This document shows positions 1 to 7,821 of a DNA stretch of 64,000 nt, piece after piece. The first letter of the stretch is position 1, and the number at the start of each line of letters is the position of its first letter. The position numbers were made by a program, and so were the translations under genes. The DNA is from an uncultured Eubacteriales bacterium (lineage in GTDB: Bacteria > Bacillota > Clostridia > Oscillospirales > Ruminococcaceae): NCBI GenBank assembly GCA_900314975.1, contig OMXI01000002.1, positions 52,984-116,983 on the forward strand, in the 5' to 3' direction. The notes under the pieces were generated by a model that worked only from the letters and a program-made list of their open reading frames with translations, was not told the origin of the DNA and searched no databases.

Positions 1-773
1 AGGTATTCGTTAGCGGAATACACACCGATAAGGCTTTCGCCCTCGATACCCATAAAGCGCGGCAGACCCGCACCAGAGCCGATAAATACGGCTTCGTTGC
101 CCATTTCGATAAGCTCGTCTACCGAAAGTACCTTGCCAATGACCATATTGGTCATTATCTTAACGCCAAGGTCTTCAAGCGCCTTGATCTCCTTGCGGAC
201 AATTTCCTTTGGCAGTCTGAACTCTGGAATTCCGTACATAAGCACACCGCCTGCTGTATGGAAAGCCTCATAGACCGTTACCTCATAGCCCAGCTTTGCA
301 AGGTCACCTGCGGCAGTAAGGCTTGACGGACCAGAACCGACAACAGCAACCTTATGTCCGTTAGAAACAGGTTTAACTGTCTGTTTCTGCTTGTCCATCA
401 TATAATCAGCACAGAATCTTTCAAGTCTGCCGATACCGACAGGCTCGCCCTTTATGCCGCGCACGCACTTGCCTTCACACTGGTTTTCCTGCGGGCAAAC
501 TCTTCCGCAGACAGCAGGAAGCGCGTTGGTGCTTTTTATAATATCATAAGCTTCTTCAAATTTTCCTTCAGCGACTTTAGCTATAAAATCGGGTATCCTT
601 ACATTTACAGGACAGCCTGTGGTGCAGGGCTTATTCTTGCAGTTAAGGCATCTGCCCGCTTCCTTCATCGCCTCATCAGCTGTATATCCGAGCGTAACCT
701 CTTTAAAGTTGCATATACGCTCCTGCGGTGGCTGCTCGGTTATGGGAGTCTTGTTCAAACTCATATCAGCCAT
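1..773 (-). CDS. nfnB: NADH-dependent ferredoxin:NADP+ oxidoreductase large subunit NfnB (GltD-like), 3' end outside window
   Basis: FAD/NAD(P)-binding iron-sulfur flavoprotein of the glutamate synthase small-subunit family. About 257 N-terminal residues are visible and the stop lies beyond the left edge. The N-terminal ferredoxin-like domain shows Cys42, Cys45, Cys50 and Cys54 (CLNCKNKPCTTGC) and a second cluster (CGRVCPQENQCEGKC), followed by an FAD-binding VVGSGPSSL Rossmann motif. The start at 773 follows an AGGAAAG ribosome site and overlaps the end of nfnA by 8 nt. The pairing with an NfnA-like subunit argues for NfnAB, the cytoplasmic bifurcating transhydrogenase that makes NADPH from NADH and reduced ferredoxin, rather than a true glutamate synthase small subunit. 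Databases will often call it glutamate synthase (NADPH) small chain or sulfide dehydrogenase subunit alpha. Confidence 0.85.
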   Translation of the reverse strand, partial: MADMSLNKTPITEQPPQERICNFKEVTLGYTADEAMKEAGRCLNCKNKPCTTGCPVNVRIPDFIAKVAEGKFEEAYDIIKSTNALPAVCGRVCPQENQCEGKCVRGIKGEPVGIGRLERFCADYMMDKQKQTVKPVSNGHKVAVVGSGPSSLTAAGDLAKLGYEVTVYEAFHTAGGVLMYGIPEFRLPKEIVRKEIKALEDLGVKIMTNMVIGKVLSVDELIEMGNEAVFIGSGAGLPRFMGIEGESLIGVYSANEY

Positions 774-1605
774 TTTTCTTTCCTCCCGTCAATCTGCAGA
801 CATGCTCTGCCTCCTGTTTTTTGTATGTTGAGTTTCTCTTCATAAGCTCATCAAAGTCTACTTTGTGACCGTCAAAATCGGGTCCGTCAACGCAAGCGTA
901 TCTGATTTTTCCGTCAACGGTAACACGGCAGCCTCCGCACATACCTGTTCCGTCAATCATAATCGGATTAAGCGAAACAATCGTCTTTATTCCGTAAGGC
1001 TCGGTAAGCTTTGAAATAAACTTCATCATTATAACAGGTCCTATTGCTATGACCTCGTCATACTTATTGCCGCTTTCTATAAGCTCCTTGAGTTTATCGG
1101 TAACAAAGCCTTTTGAACCGTAAGAGCCATCATCAGTGCATATATGAAGATTTGTCGAAACCGCTTTCATTTCATCCTCAAGAATTATAATATCCTTACT
1201 TCTGAAGCCTGCAATAAGGTCAACATCAACGCCCATATTATGCAGTTTTTTTGCCTGCGGATAGGCAATTGCACAACCTACACCGCCGCCGATTACAGCG
1301 ACTTTTTTGATGTTGTCGCCATACTCTGTCGCAACACCTAGAGGACCGACTACATCACTTATGCAATCTCCCTCGTTCAGCTCGCCAAGCATCATTGTAG
1401 ACGCGCCGACGGCCTGAAAGATTATGGTGATAGTACCCTTTTGCCTGTCATAGTCGGCAATAGTCAGCGGTACACGCTCACCCAGCTCGTCAAGTCTGAA
1501 TATAATAAACTGTCCAGCCTCTGCCTTTGCGGCAATAAAAGGCGCTTCAATTTCAAAAAGCACTACCTGTTCGTTGAGCTGTTTTTTTCTGATTATTTTA
1601 AACAT
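766..1605 (-). CDS. nfnA: NADH-dependent ferredoxin:NADP+ oxidoreductase small subunit NfnA (sulfide/dihydroorotate dehydrogenase-like)
   Basis: 279 aa, the usual length for this FNR-like family. Order: FAD-binding beta-barrel (about residues 1-95), NAD-binding domain with VAVIGGGVGCAIAYP (about 105-120), and a C-terminal 2Fe-2S site with CGGC and a later Cys in RYACVDGP. It passes electrons between NADH, FAD and the iron-sulfur centres of NfnB in the cytoplasm. It is the first gene of the nfnAB pair, with its own promoter at 1650-1678, and its stop overlaps the nfnB start by 8 nt, as expected for equimolar subunits. The same fold serves as PyrK in dihydroorotate dehydrogenase B, but no pyrD lies next to it here. 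Confidence 0.85.
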   Translation of the reverse strand: MFKIIRKKQLNEQVVLFEIEAPFIAAKAEAGQFIIFRLDELGERVPLTIADYDRQKGTITIIFQAVGASTMMLGELNEGDCISDVVGPLGVATEYGDNIKKVAVIGGGVGCAIAYPQAKKLHNMGVDVDLIAGFRSKDIIILEDEMKAVSTNLHICTDDGSYGSKGFVTDKLKELIESGNKYDEVIAIGPVIMMKFISKLTEPYGIKTIVSLNPIMIDGTGMCGGCRVTVDGKIRYACVDGPDFDGHKVDFDELMKRNSTYKKQEAEHVCRLTGGKKNG

Positions 1606-1649
1606 ATCGTATTCCCCCGATTTGTTATTGCTTTAAATACTTAAAGTAT

Positions 1650-1678
1650 ATTATACCGCACCTGAAAGAAAAATACAA
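1650..1678 (-). promoter_or_regulatory. SigA-type promoter of nfnAB
   Basis: On the minus strand TTGTAT (1673-1678), a 17-bp spacer and TATAAT (1650-1655) sit about 45 bp before the nfnA start. The -10 is a perfect consensus and the -35 is a partial match. Confidence 0.75.
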
Positions 1679-1730
1679 TAGTTTAACTCGCGTTTGGCGC
1701 TCTTCGTAACAAAAAATTAACATTTAGCAG

Positions 1731-2990
1731 TTATTGCAGGGCTTTGATTTGTTCTTTAACGCTGTCAAGCTCTTTGCTTGCTCTATCCGAATCCGCAAAC
1801 AGATTGTTATATGCGTAAAGCGAAAACCCTTTACACTTTTCAGAACTGTAAATATCACCTATCTGCTTGGCAATTATACCGTTTGTCTGCACAAATTCGC
1901 TTTCCGTCCCTGAAATCTTATATACTGCAAGTCCAACGCAAAGAGAAACGCTCGGCTCTGTAACAACACTTTCCCATTCTTTAAGCGTAGGCAAGAAAGG
2001 CTTGACAGGATTGTTATATCCAAAGTATATCTGCGGGCAGATGTAATCAACATAGCCCTTTTGGCTGCCCCACTTTTTTACATCTGCATACATATACCGA
2101 TAGTTATTATCAAGATTTCCCTGCGGTGATGCGCCGACAGCAAGGTCGCTGTTTACGCTCTTAACGGCATCATATATCTGCTTGACCATTTCAGTGATAT
2201 TGTCAAGCCGCCATATTGACAGAGTTTTATTTGATTTACTGCCTGCAAAGCACGCTTTATCAAAACTTTCATCAGTTGTAGGGTAAAAGTAGTCATCATA
2301 ATGTATCCCGTCGACTTCATACTTTTTCACTATTTCCGCTGCGCCGTCGGCAATCAGTTTTCTCACCTCGCTGTAACCGGGATTCAGCCACAAATGCTTG
2401 TCCCCTTGTACAGAGCAGACATACCCGTTTTTGCTTTCGTACCACTTTTTTGTTAGATAGCTTTCGTCATAGCTCGCAAAGCAATCCTCGCTTTCAAGCC
2501 GAAGCGGATTTATCCAGCCGTGGAACGAAAGCTTGTGTGCGTGAGCAATATCCACCATTATTTTAAGCGGGTCAAACGAGCCTTTTTGTGAGGCATTGCC
2601 TGTTATATACTTTGACGTCGGATAAAGCTCGGAATCATATATAGCGTCGCCAAAAGGTCTGATATGAACAAAAATCGTGTTACAGCCCAAATCCGAAACA
2701 TTCCTGCACGCTGTTTCAAACGCCGCCTTGAACTGTTCCTCCGTTTTGCCTGTAAGCATCGGTGCAAGGTCGATATACGACAGCCAGACTGCTCTTATGT
2801 CGTCATATTTGATGACATTCCTTGTGTCTTTCTTTTTCGTTGAAGTGCTGGCAGTTTCATTCAAAACAGGTTCAGCAGAGCTTTTAAAAACGAACTGTGT
2901 ATTATCACTTCTGCTTGAAGATGAATAATTGCTGCAAGCGGTAAGTACAATAGATAGAATAATTGCCAATAGTTTTAAATAATTCTTCAT
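1731..2990 (-). CDS. GHL10-type glycoside hydrolase-like lipoprotein (YngK/DUF187 family)
   Basis: 419 aa. The N-terminus is a lipoprotein signal with lipobox LTAC (Cys19), so the mature protein should be anchored to the outer face of the membrane after a Ser/Thr-rich linker (residues 20-60). The catalytic region matches the glycosyl-hydrolase-like 10 family: a start of the type IRAVWLSYIDL, a WINPLRLE motif, LWLNPGYSEVRKLIADGAAEIVKKY, DGIHYDDYFYP and ASPQGNLDN, all typical of the (beta/alpha)8 barrel. Family members are suspected to act on peptidoglycan-derived or other polysaccharides, but a firm substrate is not known. It lies downstream of the lysA terminator and has a GGAGG ribosome site. 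The fold assignment is solid; the substrate is not. Confidence 0.8.
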   Translation of the reverse strand: MKNYLKLLAIILSIVLTACSNYSSSSRSDNTQFVFKSSAEPVLNETASTSTKKKDTRNVIKYDDIRAVWLSYIDLAPMLTGKTEEQFKAAFETACRNVSDLGCNTIFVHIRPFGDAIYDSELYPTSKYITGNASQKGSFDPLKIMVDIAHAHKLSFHGWINPLRLESEDCFASYDESYLTKKWYESKNGYVCSVQGDKHLWLNPGYSEVRKLIADGAAEIVKKYEVDGIHYDDYFYPTTDESFDKACFAGSKSNKTLSIWRLDNITEMVKQIYDAVKSVNSDLAVGASPQGNLDNNYRYMYADVKKWGSQKGYVDYICPQIYFGYNNPVKPFLPTLKEWESVVTEPSVSLCVGLAVYKISGTESEFVQTNGIIAKQIGDIYSSEKCKGFSLYAYNNLFADSDRASKELDSVKEQIKALQ

Positions 2991-3049
2991 AGCTTAAACC
3001 TCCGCTACAAGTATATTTAAACTATTGGCTCAATATTACCTGTGTATAC

Positions 3050-3080
3050 AAAACAAGCCGCAGAACCAAATCTGCGGCTT
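3050..3080 (-). terminator. Rho-independent terminator after lysA
   Basis: Perfect 10-bp stem AAGCCGCAGA (3055-3064) / TCTGCGGCTT (3071-3080) with a 6-nt loop, followed on the minus strand by a short T-rich tail. It begins 8 nt after the lysA stop. Confidence 0.8.
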
Positions 3081-3087
3081 ATATAAA

Positions 3088-4356
3088 TTACTTATTCAGG
3101 TACTTGTCAACGATATGTGTGAAATCAAATGTTGCAAAGTAATCAGCAGGTGTCTCGGCTCTTCTGATAAGCTGTGTCGTGCCGTCCTCTTTGAGAAGGA
3201 TCTCTGCAGAACGCAGCTTTCCGTTATAGTTATAGCCCATTGAGAAACCGTGCGCGCCTGTATCGTGTATTGCAAGGATGTCGCCTATCTCAATTTCAGG
3301 GAGCATTCTGTCTATCGCAAACTTATCGTTGTTCTCACAAAGACCGCCTGTAACATCATACTTGTGGTCACAAGGCTTGTCCTCTTTTCCGAGAACTGTT
3401 ATGTGGTGATAAGCGCCGTACATAGCAGGTCTCATAAGGTTGCAGGCACAGGCATCAACGCCCACATACTCTTTGTAGATGTGCTTGAAATGCTTAACGG
3501 TAGTGATAAGATGACCGTACGGAGCGAGCATATAGCGTCCAAGCTCTGTAAATATTGCAACGTCACCCATTCCCGCTGGGACAAGTATCTCGTCAAAAGC
3601 CTGGTGAACACCTTCGCCTATTGCCATAATATCGTTCTGCGGCTTGTCGGGCTCGTATGCAATGCCTACGCCGCCCGAAAGATTGATGAACTTGAACTCA
3701 ACGCCTGTCTTTTCCTTAATCTCAACCGCAAGCTCGAAAAGAATTCTTGCAAGCTTTGGATAATACGCATTTGAAACAGTATTTGACGCAAGGAATGCGT
3801 GTATGCCAAAGTATTTAGCACCCTTTGCCTTAAGCAGCTTAAAGCCTTCTATTATCTGCTCGTGGGTAAAACCGTACTTTGCATCGCCTGGGTTATCCAT
3901 TATTTGATTTGCGATTTCAAACTTTCCGCCCGGATTGTATCTGCAGCAAATAGTTTCGGGAATGCCGCAAAGCTTGTCAAGGTACTCAATATGGGTAAAA
4001 TCGTCAAGATTTATATAAGCACCGAGCTTTCTTGCAAGCTTGTAGTCCTCATCAGGTGTTACGTTTGAAGAGAACATTATATCGCTGCCGCTGAATCCGC
4101 AGCACTCGCTTAACATAAGCTCTGTAAGAGACGAGCAGTCAACACCGCAGCCCTCTTCCTTTAGAATTTTCAGTATATACGGATTAGGGGTAGCTTTAAC
4201 AGCAAAATATTCCTTATAGCCCTTATTCCAGCTGAATGCCTTGTTTAAGTTTCTTGCATTCTCCCTGATACCTTTTTCATCATAAATATGAAAAGGTGTC
4301 GGATACTGCTTTATGATATCAACAGCCTGCTGTTTTGTGATGAATGGCTTTTTCAT
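3088..4356 (-). CDS. lysA: Diaminopimelate decarboxylase
   Basis: 422 aa PLP enzyme of fold type III that decarboxylates meso-diaminopimelate to lysine in the cytoplasm. The PLP lysine is Lys54 in FAVKATPNP. The barrel carries NLSGGVGIAYEPD as the phosphate-binding glycine loop. The C-terminal beta domain has the conserved VTGGLCENNDKF Cys-Glu active-site motif. At the position where classic enzymes have HIG the sequence reads GIHAFLASNT, seen in a divergent subgroup. It is monocistronic: own promoter at 4416-4444 and terminator at 3050-3080. I use the lysA symbol because no arginine decarboxylase features are evident, although the wider family also contains other decarboxylases. Confidence 0.85.
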   Translation of the reverse strand: MKKPFITKQQAVDIIKQYPTPFHIYDEKGIRENARNLNKAFSWNKGYKEYFAVKATPNPYILKILKEEGCGVDCSSLTELMLSECCGFSGSDIMFSSNVTPDEDYKLARKLGAYINLDDFTHIEYLDKLCGIPETICCRYNPGGKFEIANQIMDNPGDAKYGFTHEQIIEGFKLLKAKGAKYFGIHAFLASNTVSNAYYPKLARILFELAVEIKEKTGVEFKFINLSGGVGIAYEPDKPQNDIMAIGEGVHQAFDEILVPAGMGDVAIFTELGRYMLAPYGHLITTVKHFKHIYKEYVGVDACACNLMRPAMYGAYHHITVLGKEDKPCDHKYDVTGGLCENNDKFAIDRMLPEIEIGDILAIHDTGAHGFSMGYNYNGKLRSAEILLKEDGTTQLIRRAETPADYFATFDFTHIVDKYLNK

Positions 4357-4415
4357 AAAATCGTCCCTCTCTTACGGTAAAAAACACCTTAATATATACT
4401 TTTTCAGCATAAATT

Positions 4416-4444
4416 ATAATAACATTTTTTTATTTTCAAGTCAA
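4416..4444 (-). promoter_or_regulatory. SigA-type promoter of lysA
   Basis: Minus strand TTGACT (4439-4444), 17-bp spacer and TATTAT (4416-4421), about 60 bp upstream of the lysA start. The leader is short and shows no lysine riboswitch. Confidence 0.65.
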
Positions 4445-4555
4445 GCACGCGGATAAATATTTCTGATTTTTAATAGTTTTGAGGGTTTTATTGTCTTTTT
4501 TATTGTTTATTTATACAATAATAAACTGCATTTATTGTAAATTATATCAATTTGG

Positions 4556-4584
4556 TTGATTTTTTGAGTAAAAAAGATTATAAT
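4556..4584 (+). promoter_or_regulatory. SigA-type promoter of the LCP gene
   Basis: TTGATT (4556-4561), 17-bp spacer and TATAAT (4579-4584). It rules out the longer reading frame beginning at 4552, because that start would lie upstream of the transcription start. The 110 bp to its left, shared with the divergent lysA promoter, is simply A+T-rich. Confidence 0.8.
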
Positions 4585-4623
4585 ATTTTATGTATATGTA
4601 CAATACGGAGGTGTTGCGTACTT

Positions 4624-5916
4624 ATGGATTATAAAGATGATGACATAATAAATATAAATCAGCAGGAAGCTGGCGATGATGATATAACCGAACATGAGGA
4701 TTATGTATCAGACGAAATCCGTCACGAGCGCAGACAGACAAGTAACGGCGAGCGTGCAGACAGACCTGTCCGCAAAAGACCGCAGGGTGAAAGGCGTTCC
4801 GAACACAACGGACAAAGAAGACCGCGTCCTCGAACTGACGGCGAGCGCAGAGAACGCAGACCGAGACCGAACGCTAACGGCAAAAAGAAGAAAGGCTGGT
4901 CCAAGAAAAAGAAGGGTCTGCTGATAGCAATAATCATTGTTGCGTTTTTGCTTATAGCTCTGGGCGTTGTTATCGCGGTAATTTTCCACTTCATCAATCT
5001 TATTGATTTCAAGAAGGATTCGGATTACGAGATATACGATTCTATTGCCCCGGATGACGGAAACGTTGTTTATCCGAACTCTCCGAAGGAAGAGATTGAA
5101 ACTTACGAAGATAAACTGAGGAAAAACCTTGAAAAGAACGCTAAAGAATTAAAGAGCGATGATAATGTACTGAACATTCTGCTTATCGGTACTGACTCAA
5201 GAAACCCGGCGACTGACCGCGGACGTTCTGACAGTATGATACTTGTTTCGGTCAACAAGAAGTCGAAGAAGGTAGTTATGACATCGTTCCTGCGTGATAC
5301 GTGGGTGCAGATACCTGACATCGGACCGCAAAGGCTCAATGCCGCATATGCATACGGCGGACCGCCGCTTCTGGTCAAGACTATGCAGGCAAACTTCGGC
5401 ATACGGATAGACAAATACGTAACAATCAATTTCAACTCCTTCAAGGATACAATCGATACTATTGGCGGTGTTGATATACGCGTAACCGACGAAGAGGTTC
5501 CTTACATCAACAGTGGCTCTCCAAACAGTGAAAAGCTGAAACAGGGCGGAAAGTATACACTCAACGGTGAACAGGCACTCACCTACTCGCGAATCAGATA
5601 TATAGGCACAGACTTTGGAAGAACGCAAAGACAGCGTACCGTAATGGATGAGATATTCAGAAAAACAAAAGATATGAGTCTTTCTGAATTGAGCGACTTC
5701 CTTGAAAAAATATTGCCAAATGTATCTACAAACTTTGACAAAGGCGAAATATTCTGGCTGCTGCTTAAAGCATCGGATTATCTTAGCTACCCAAGGACAG
5801 AGCAATCGATTCCAAACCTTGGTTCATACAAGAATATGGTTATTGACGGAATGATGGTACTTGGAATTGATTTTGACAAGTATAACAAGCAACTTAAGGA
5901 AAGCATCTACGGATAG
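4624..5916 (+). CDS. LytR-CpsA-Psr (LCP) family cell-wall polymer ligase
   Basis: 430 aa from the ATG at 4624, chosen because GGAGGT lies 11 nt upstream and a promoter occupies the region of any earlier start. The N-terminal cytoplasmic tail (about residues 20-100) is acidic at first, then strikingly Arg/Pro/Lys-rich with repeated RR, RPR and KKK. One membrane segment (about 101-125) follows, then an extracellular LCP domain with LLIGTDSRNPATDRGRSDSM, FLRDTWVQIP and LTYSRIRYIGTDFGRTQRQR, which hold the conserved Asp and Arg residues that bind lipid-pyrophosphate. These enzymes transfer teichoic acids, capsule or other glycopolymers from undecaprenyl-phosphate carriers to peptidoglycan. Monocistronic, with a hairpin terminator 4 nt downstream. 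Confidence 0.88.
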   Translation: MDYKDDDIININQQEAGDDDITEHEDYVSDEIRHERRQTSNGERADRPVRKRPQGERRSEHNGQRRPRPRTDGERRERRPRPNANGKKKKGWSKKKKGLLIAIIIVAFLLIALGVVIAVIFHFINLIDFKKDSDYEIYDSIAPDDGNVVYPNSPKEEIETYEDKLRKNLEKNAKELKSDDNVLNILLIGTDSRNPATDRGRSDSMILVSVNKKSKKVVMTSFLRDTWVQIPDIGPQRLNAAYAYGGPPLLVKTMQANFGIRIDKYVTINFNSFKDTIDTIGGVDIRVTDEEVPYINSGSPNSEKLKQGGKYTLNGEQALTYSRIRYIGTDFGRTQRQRTVMDEIFRKTKDMSLSELSDFLEKILPNVSTNFDKGEIFWLLLKASDYLSYPRTEQSIPNLGSYKNMVIDGMMVLGIDFDKYNKQLKESIYG

Positions 5917-5920
5917 CATT

Positions 5921-5950
5921 ATCAGGGGCTGAAAACGTCCCTGATTTTTT
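5921..5950 (+). terminator. Rho-independent terminator after the LCP gene
   Basis: Stem ATCAGGG (5921-5927) / CCCTGAT (5939-5945), extended by a G-T pair, followed by a T run (5945-5950). Confidence 0.75.
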
Positions 5951-5962
5951 GTGACTCAAATG

Positions 5963-5991
5963 TTGCATTCAGCGGCAGAATATGTTATAAT
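5963..5991 (+). promoter_or_regulatory. SigA-type promoter for the DUF951-prfA operon
   Basis: TTGCAT (5963-5968), 17-bp spacer and TATAAT (5986-5991), with the DUF951 start 38 bp downstream. Probably drives the genes up to the aminopeptidase terminator at 11524. Confidence 0.75.
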
Positions 5992-6028
5992 ATATTGATA
6001 AAATTGCAAAAAAGGAGCTGGTCTGGAT

Positions 6029-6217
6029 ATGGATATCATCAAAGGCGATATTCTTTTAATGAAAAAACCACACCCATGCGGTAATGATAAGATGTTCGTA
6101 CTCAGGTCGGGTATGGACTTTAAATTGAGATGCACAAAATGTCAACGTGAATTTATGATACCAAGAAGCAAGGCTGAAAAAAATGTGAAGAAGATAATCA
6201 GAGAGGCTGAATCATAG
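6029..6217 (+). CDS. DUF951 family small protein
   Basis: 62 aa, the normal size for this family. Pattern: KGDILLMKKPHPCG, then FKLRCTKCQREFMIPRSK, a basic beta-rich fold with three Cys (Pro-His-Pro-Cys, then CTKC) that may bind zinc. Function is not established; in other Firmicutes members sit near ribosome-associated genes. AAAGGAG lies 11 nt before the ATG. It is the first gene of a run leading directly into prfA (43-nt gap), which fits a translation-related role by context only. Confidence 0.8.
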   Translation: MDIIKGDILLMKKPHPCGNDKMFVLRSGMDFKLRCTKCQREFMIPRSKAEKNVKKIIREAES

Positions 6218-6260
6218 CTGCTTTCAAGCATATTATCATTAAATATTCAGGAGGATAACA

Positions 6261-7340
6261 ATGTTTGAAAAATTAAAAGCAATTGAGGATAAATTCAACG
6301 AGATAAATGAAAAGCTGATGCAGCCCGAAACTGTTAACAACAGCGAATTGTATACTGCTCTGATAAAGGAGTACAAGCAGCTTGAGCCGATTATAAACAA
6401 GTTAAAAGAATACAAAACTGTAAAAGCATCATATGATGAGGCGCTTGAACTGCTTGACCAGGGTGGTCTTGACAAGGAGTTCAAAGAGCTTGCACAAATG
6501 CAGTTTGATGAAGCAAAGCAGCAGATGCCTTCGCTTGAAGAAGAACTGAAAATTATGCTTTTGCCAAAAGACCCTAACGACTCAAAGAATGTTATTATTG
6601 AGATAAGAGGCGGTGCAGGCGGCGAAGAGGCAGCACTTTTTGCTGCTGCGCTTTACAGAATGTACAGCATGTACTCGGCTTCAAAAGGCTGGCAGATAGA
6701 GGTAATGAACGAAAATGAGACCGAACTGGGCGGATATAAGGAAATAACCTTCAGCGTATCGGGCGAAGGCGCTTATTCGCGCTTTAAGTACGAAAGCGGT
6801 GTTCACAGAGTTCAGAGAGTTCCCGAAACGGAATCGCAGGGACGCGTACACACATCTACCGCTACTGTTGCAGTTCTGCCCGAGGCAGAGGACGTTGAGC
6901 TTGATCTTAACGAAGAGCGCGATGTAAAAATGGAGGTTTTTCGCTCGTCTGGCGCAGGCGGTCAGCATATCAATAAAACATCATCTGCTGTAAGACTTAT
7001 ACACATACCGACGGGAACAGTAGTTGAATGTCAGAACGAGCGTTCACAGTTCCAAAACCGTGAGAAAGCCTTGAAGATGCTGCGTTCAAAGCTGCTTGAC
7101 GAAAAAGTCAGAGCGCAGGAAAACGAGATCGCATCAAACAGGCGCTCGCAGGTAGGTACAGGTGACAGGTCTGAAAGGATAAGGACTTACAACTACCCTG
7201 AAAGCAGAATATCAGACCACCGAATCGGTCTGACGATATATAAGCTGGAACAGGTTCTTAACGGAAATCTCGATGAGGTAATTGATGCACTTGCAACAGC
7301 TGACCAGGCTGCCAAGCTTGCAAGCCAGGAAGGTGAGTAA
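6261..7340 (+). CDS. prfA: Peptide chain release factor 1
   Basis: 359 aa class-I release factor that reads UAA and UAG and triggers peptidyl-tRNA hydrolysis on the ribosome. The catalytic GGQ is at residues 233-235 within SSGAGGQHINKT. The codon-recognition tripeptide is PET (188-190) in RVPETESQGR, the PxT form that marks RF1 rather than the SPF of RF2. Length is standard and the start follows CAGGAGG. The GNAT gene begins 1 nt after its stop. In many Firmicutes prfA is followed by the PrmC methyltransferase and then the tsaC-type gene; here prmC is absent from the run and a GNAT protein takes its place. Confidence 0.97.
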   Translation: MFEKLKAIEDKFNEINEKLMQPETVNNSELYTALIKEYKQLEPIINKLKEYKTVKASYDEALELLDQGGLDKEFKELAQMQFDEAKQQMPSLEEELKIMLLPKDPNDSKNVIIEIRGGAGGEEAALFAAALYRMYSMYSASKGWQIEVMNENETELGGYKEITFSVSGEGAYSRFKYESGVHRVQRVPETESQGRVHTSTATVAVLPEAEDVELDLNEERDVKMEVFRSSGAGGQHINKTSSAVRLIHIPTGTVVECQNERSQFQNREKALKMLRSKLLDEKVRAQENEIASNRRSQVGTGDRSERIRTYNYPESRISDHRIGLTIYKLEQVLNGNLDEVIDALATADQAAKLASQEGE

Positions 7341-7341
7341 A

Positions 7342-7782
7342 ATGGAGTTTAAGAAAGCAGAACTTGAATACTCTGAACAGCTGGTTCAGTTAAGGCTGGA
7401 CTATCTCACCGAGGACCACGGTTCCTTAACACAGCACGAGGTACATCAAATCTCTTCAAGGCTGCCCGACTACTACAAAAAGCACCTTAACAACGATTTG
7501 TTTGTGTATATCTGCTGCAGCGGCGAGGAAATCGCAGCCTGCTGCTTTCTGCTTGTTACCGAAAAGCCTGCAAATCCCGATTTCTTAAACGGCAAAACGG
7601 GTACGCTTTTAAACGTATATACAAAGCCTGAATACAGACACAACGGTTATGCTAAAAAGCTGATTGAAATGATGCTTGATGATGCCAGACAGATGTGTCT
7701 TGATTTTGTTGAACTGAAAGCTACCGATGCAGGCTACGGATTATACAAGGCTGCTGGGTTTAAGGACAGCGTTTCAAAGTAA
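7342..7782 (+). CDS. GNAT family N-acetyltransferase
   Basis: 146 aa from the ATG at 7342, which has a GGTGAG ribosome site spanning the end of prfA. An in-frame longer reading from 7282 would overlap prfA heavily and lacks such a site. The acetyl-CoA binding motif A is visible as LLNVYTKPEYRHNGYAKKLIEMML (R/Q-x-x-G-x-A type), followed by VELKATDAGYGLYKAAGF, the usual motif B and C-terminal strand. The substrate cannot be told from sequence. Position between prfA and tsaC makes a role in translation (for example modification of a ribosomal or release factor) conceivable but unproven. Confidence 0.8.
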   Translation: MEFKKAELEYSEQLVQLRLDYLTEDHGSLTQHEVHQISSRLPDYYKKHLNNDLFVYICCSGEEIAACCFLLVTEKPANPDFLNGKTGTLLNVYTKPEYRHNGYAKKLIEMMLDDARQMCLDFVELKATDAGYGLYKAAGFKDSVSK

Positions 7783-7821
7783 CATAATATGAAGTTTGTG
7801 CTTTAACAAAGGAAGATAGTA

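Noticed and set aside
354-845. 163-codon plus-strand open frame antisense to nfnB/nfnA
   Set aside because: Covers clear nfnB sequence on the other strand; no ribosome site and no recognisable protein features.
4552-4623. N-terminal extension of the LCP gene
   Set aside because: The region contains the -35 and -10 of the promoter, so it cannot be in the mRNA; the ATG at 4624 has GGAGGT.
4708-5805. Several antisense frames over the LCP gene (up to 202 codons)
   Set aside because: Mirror frames caused by the Arg-rich and GC-biased codons of the real gene; no start signals.
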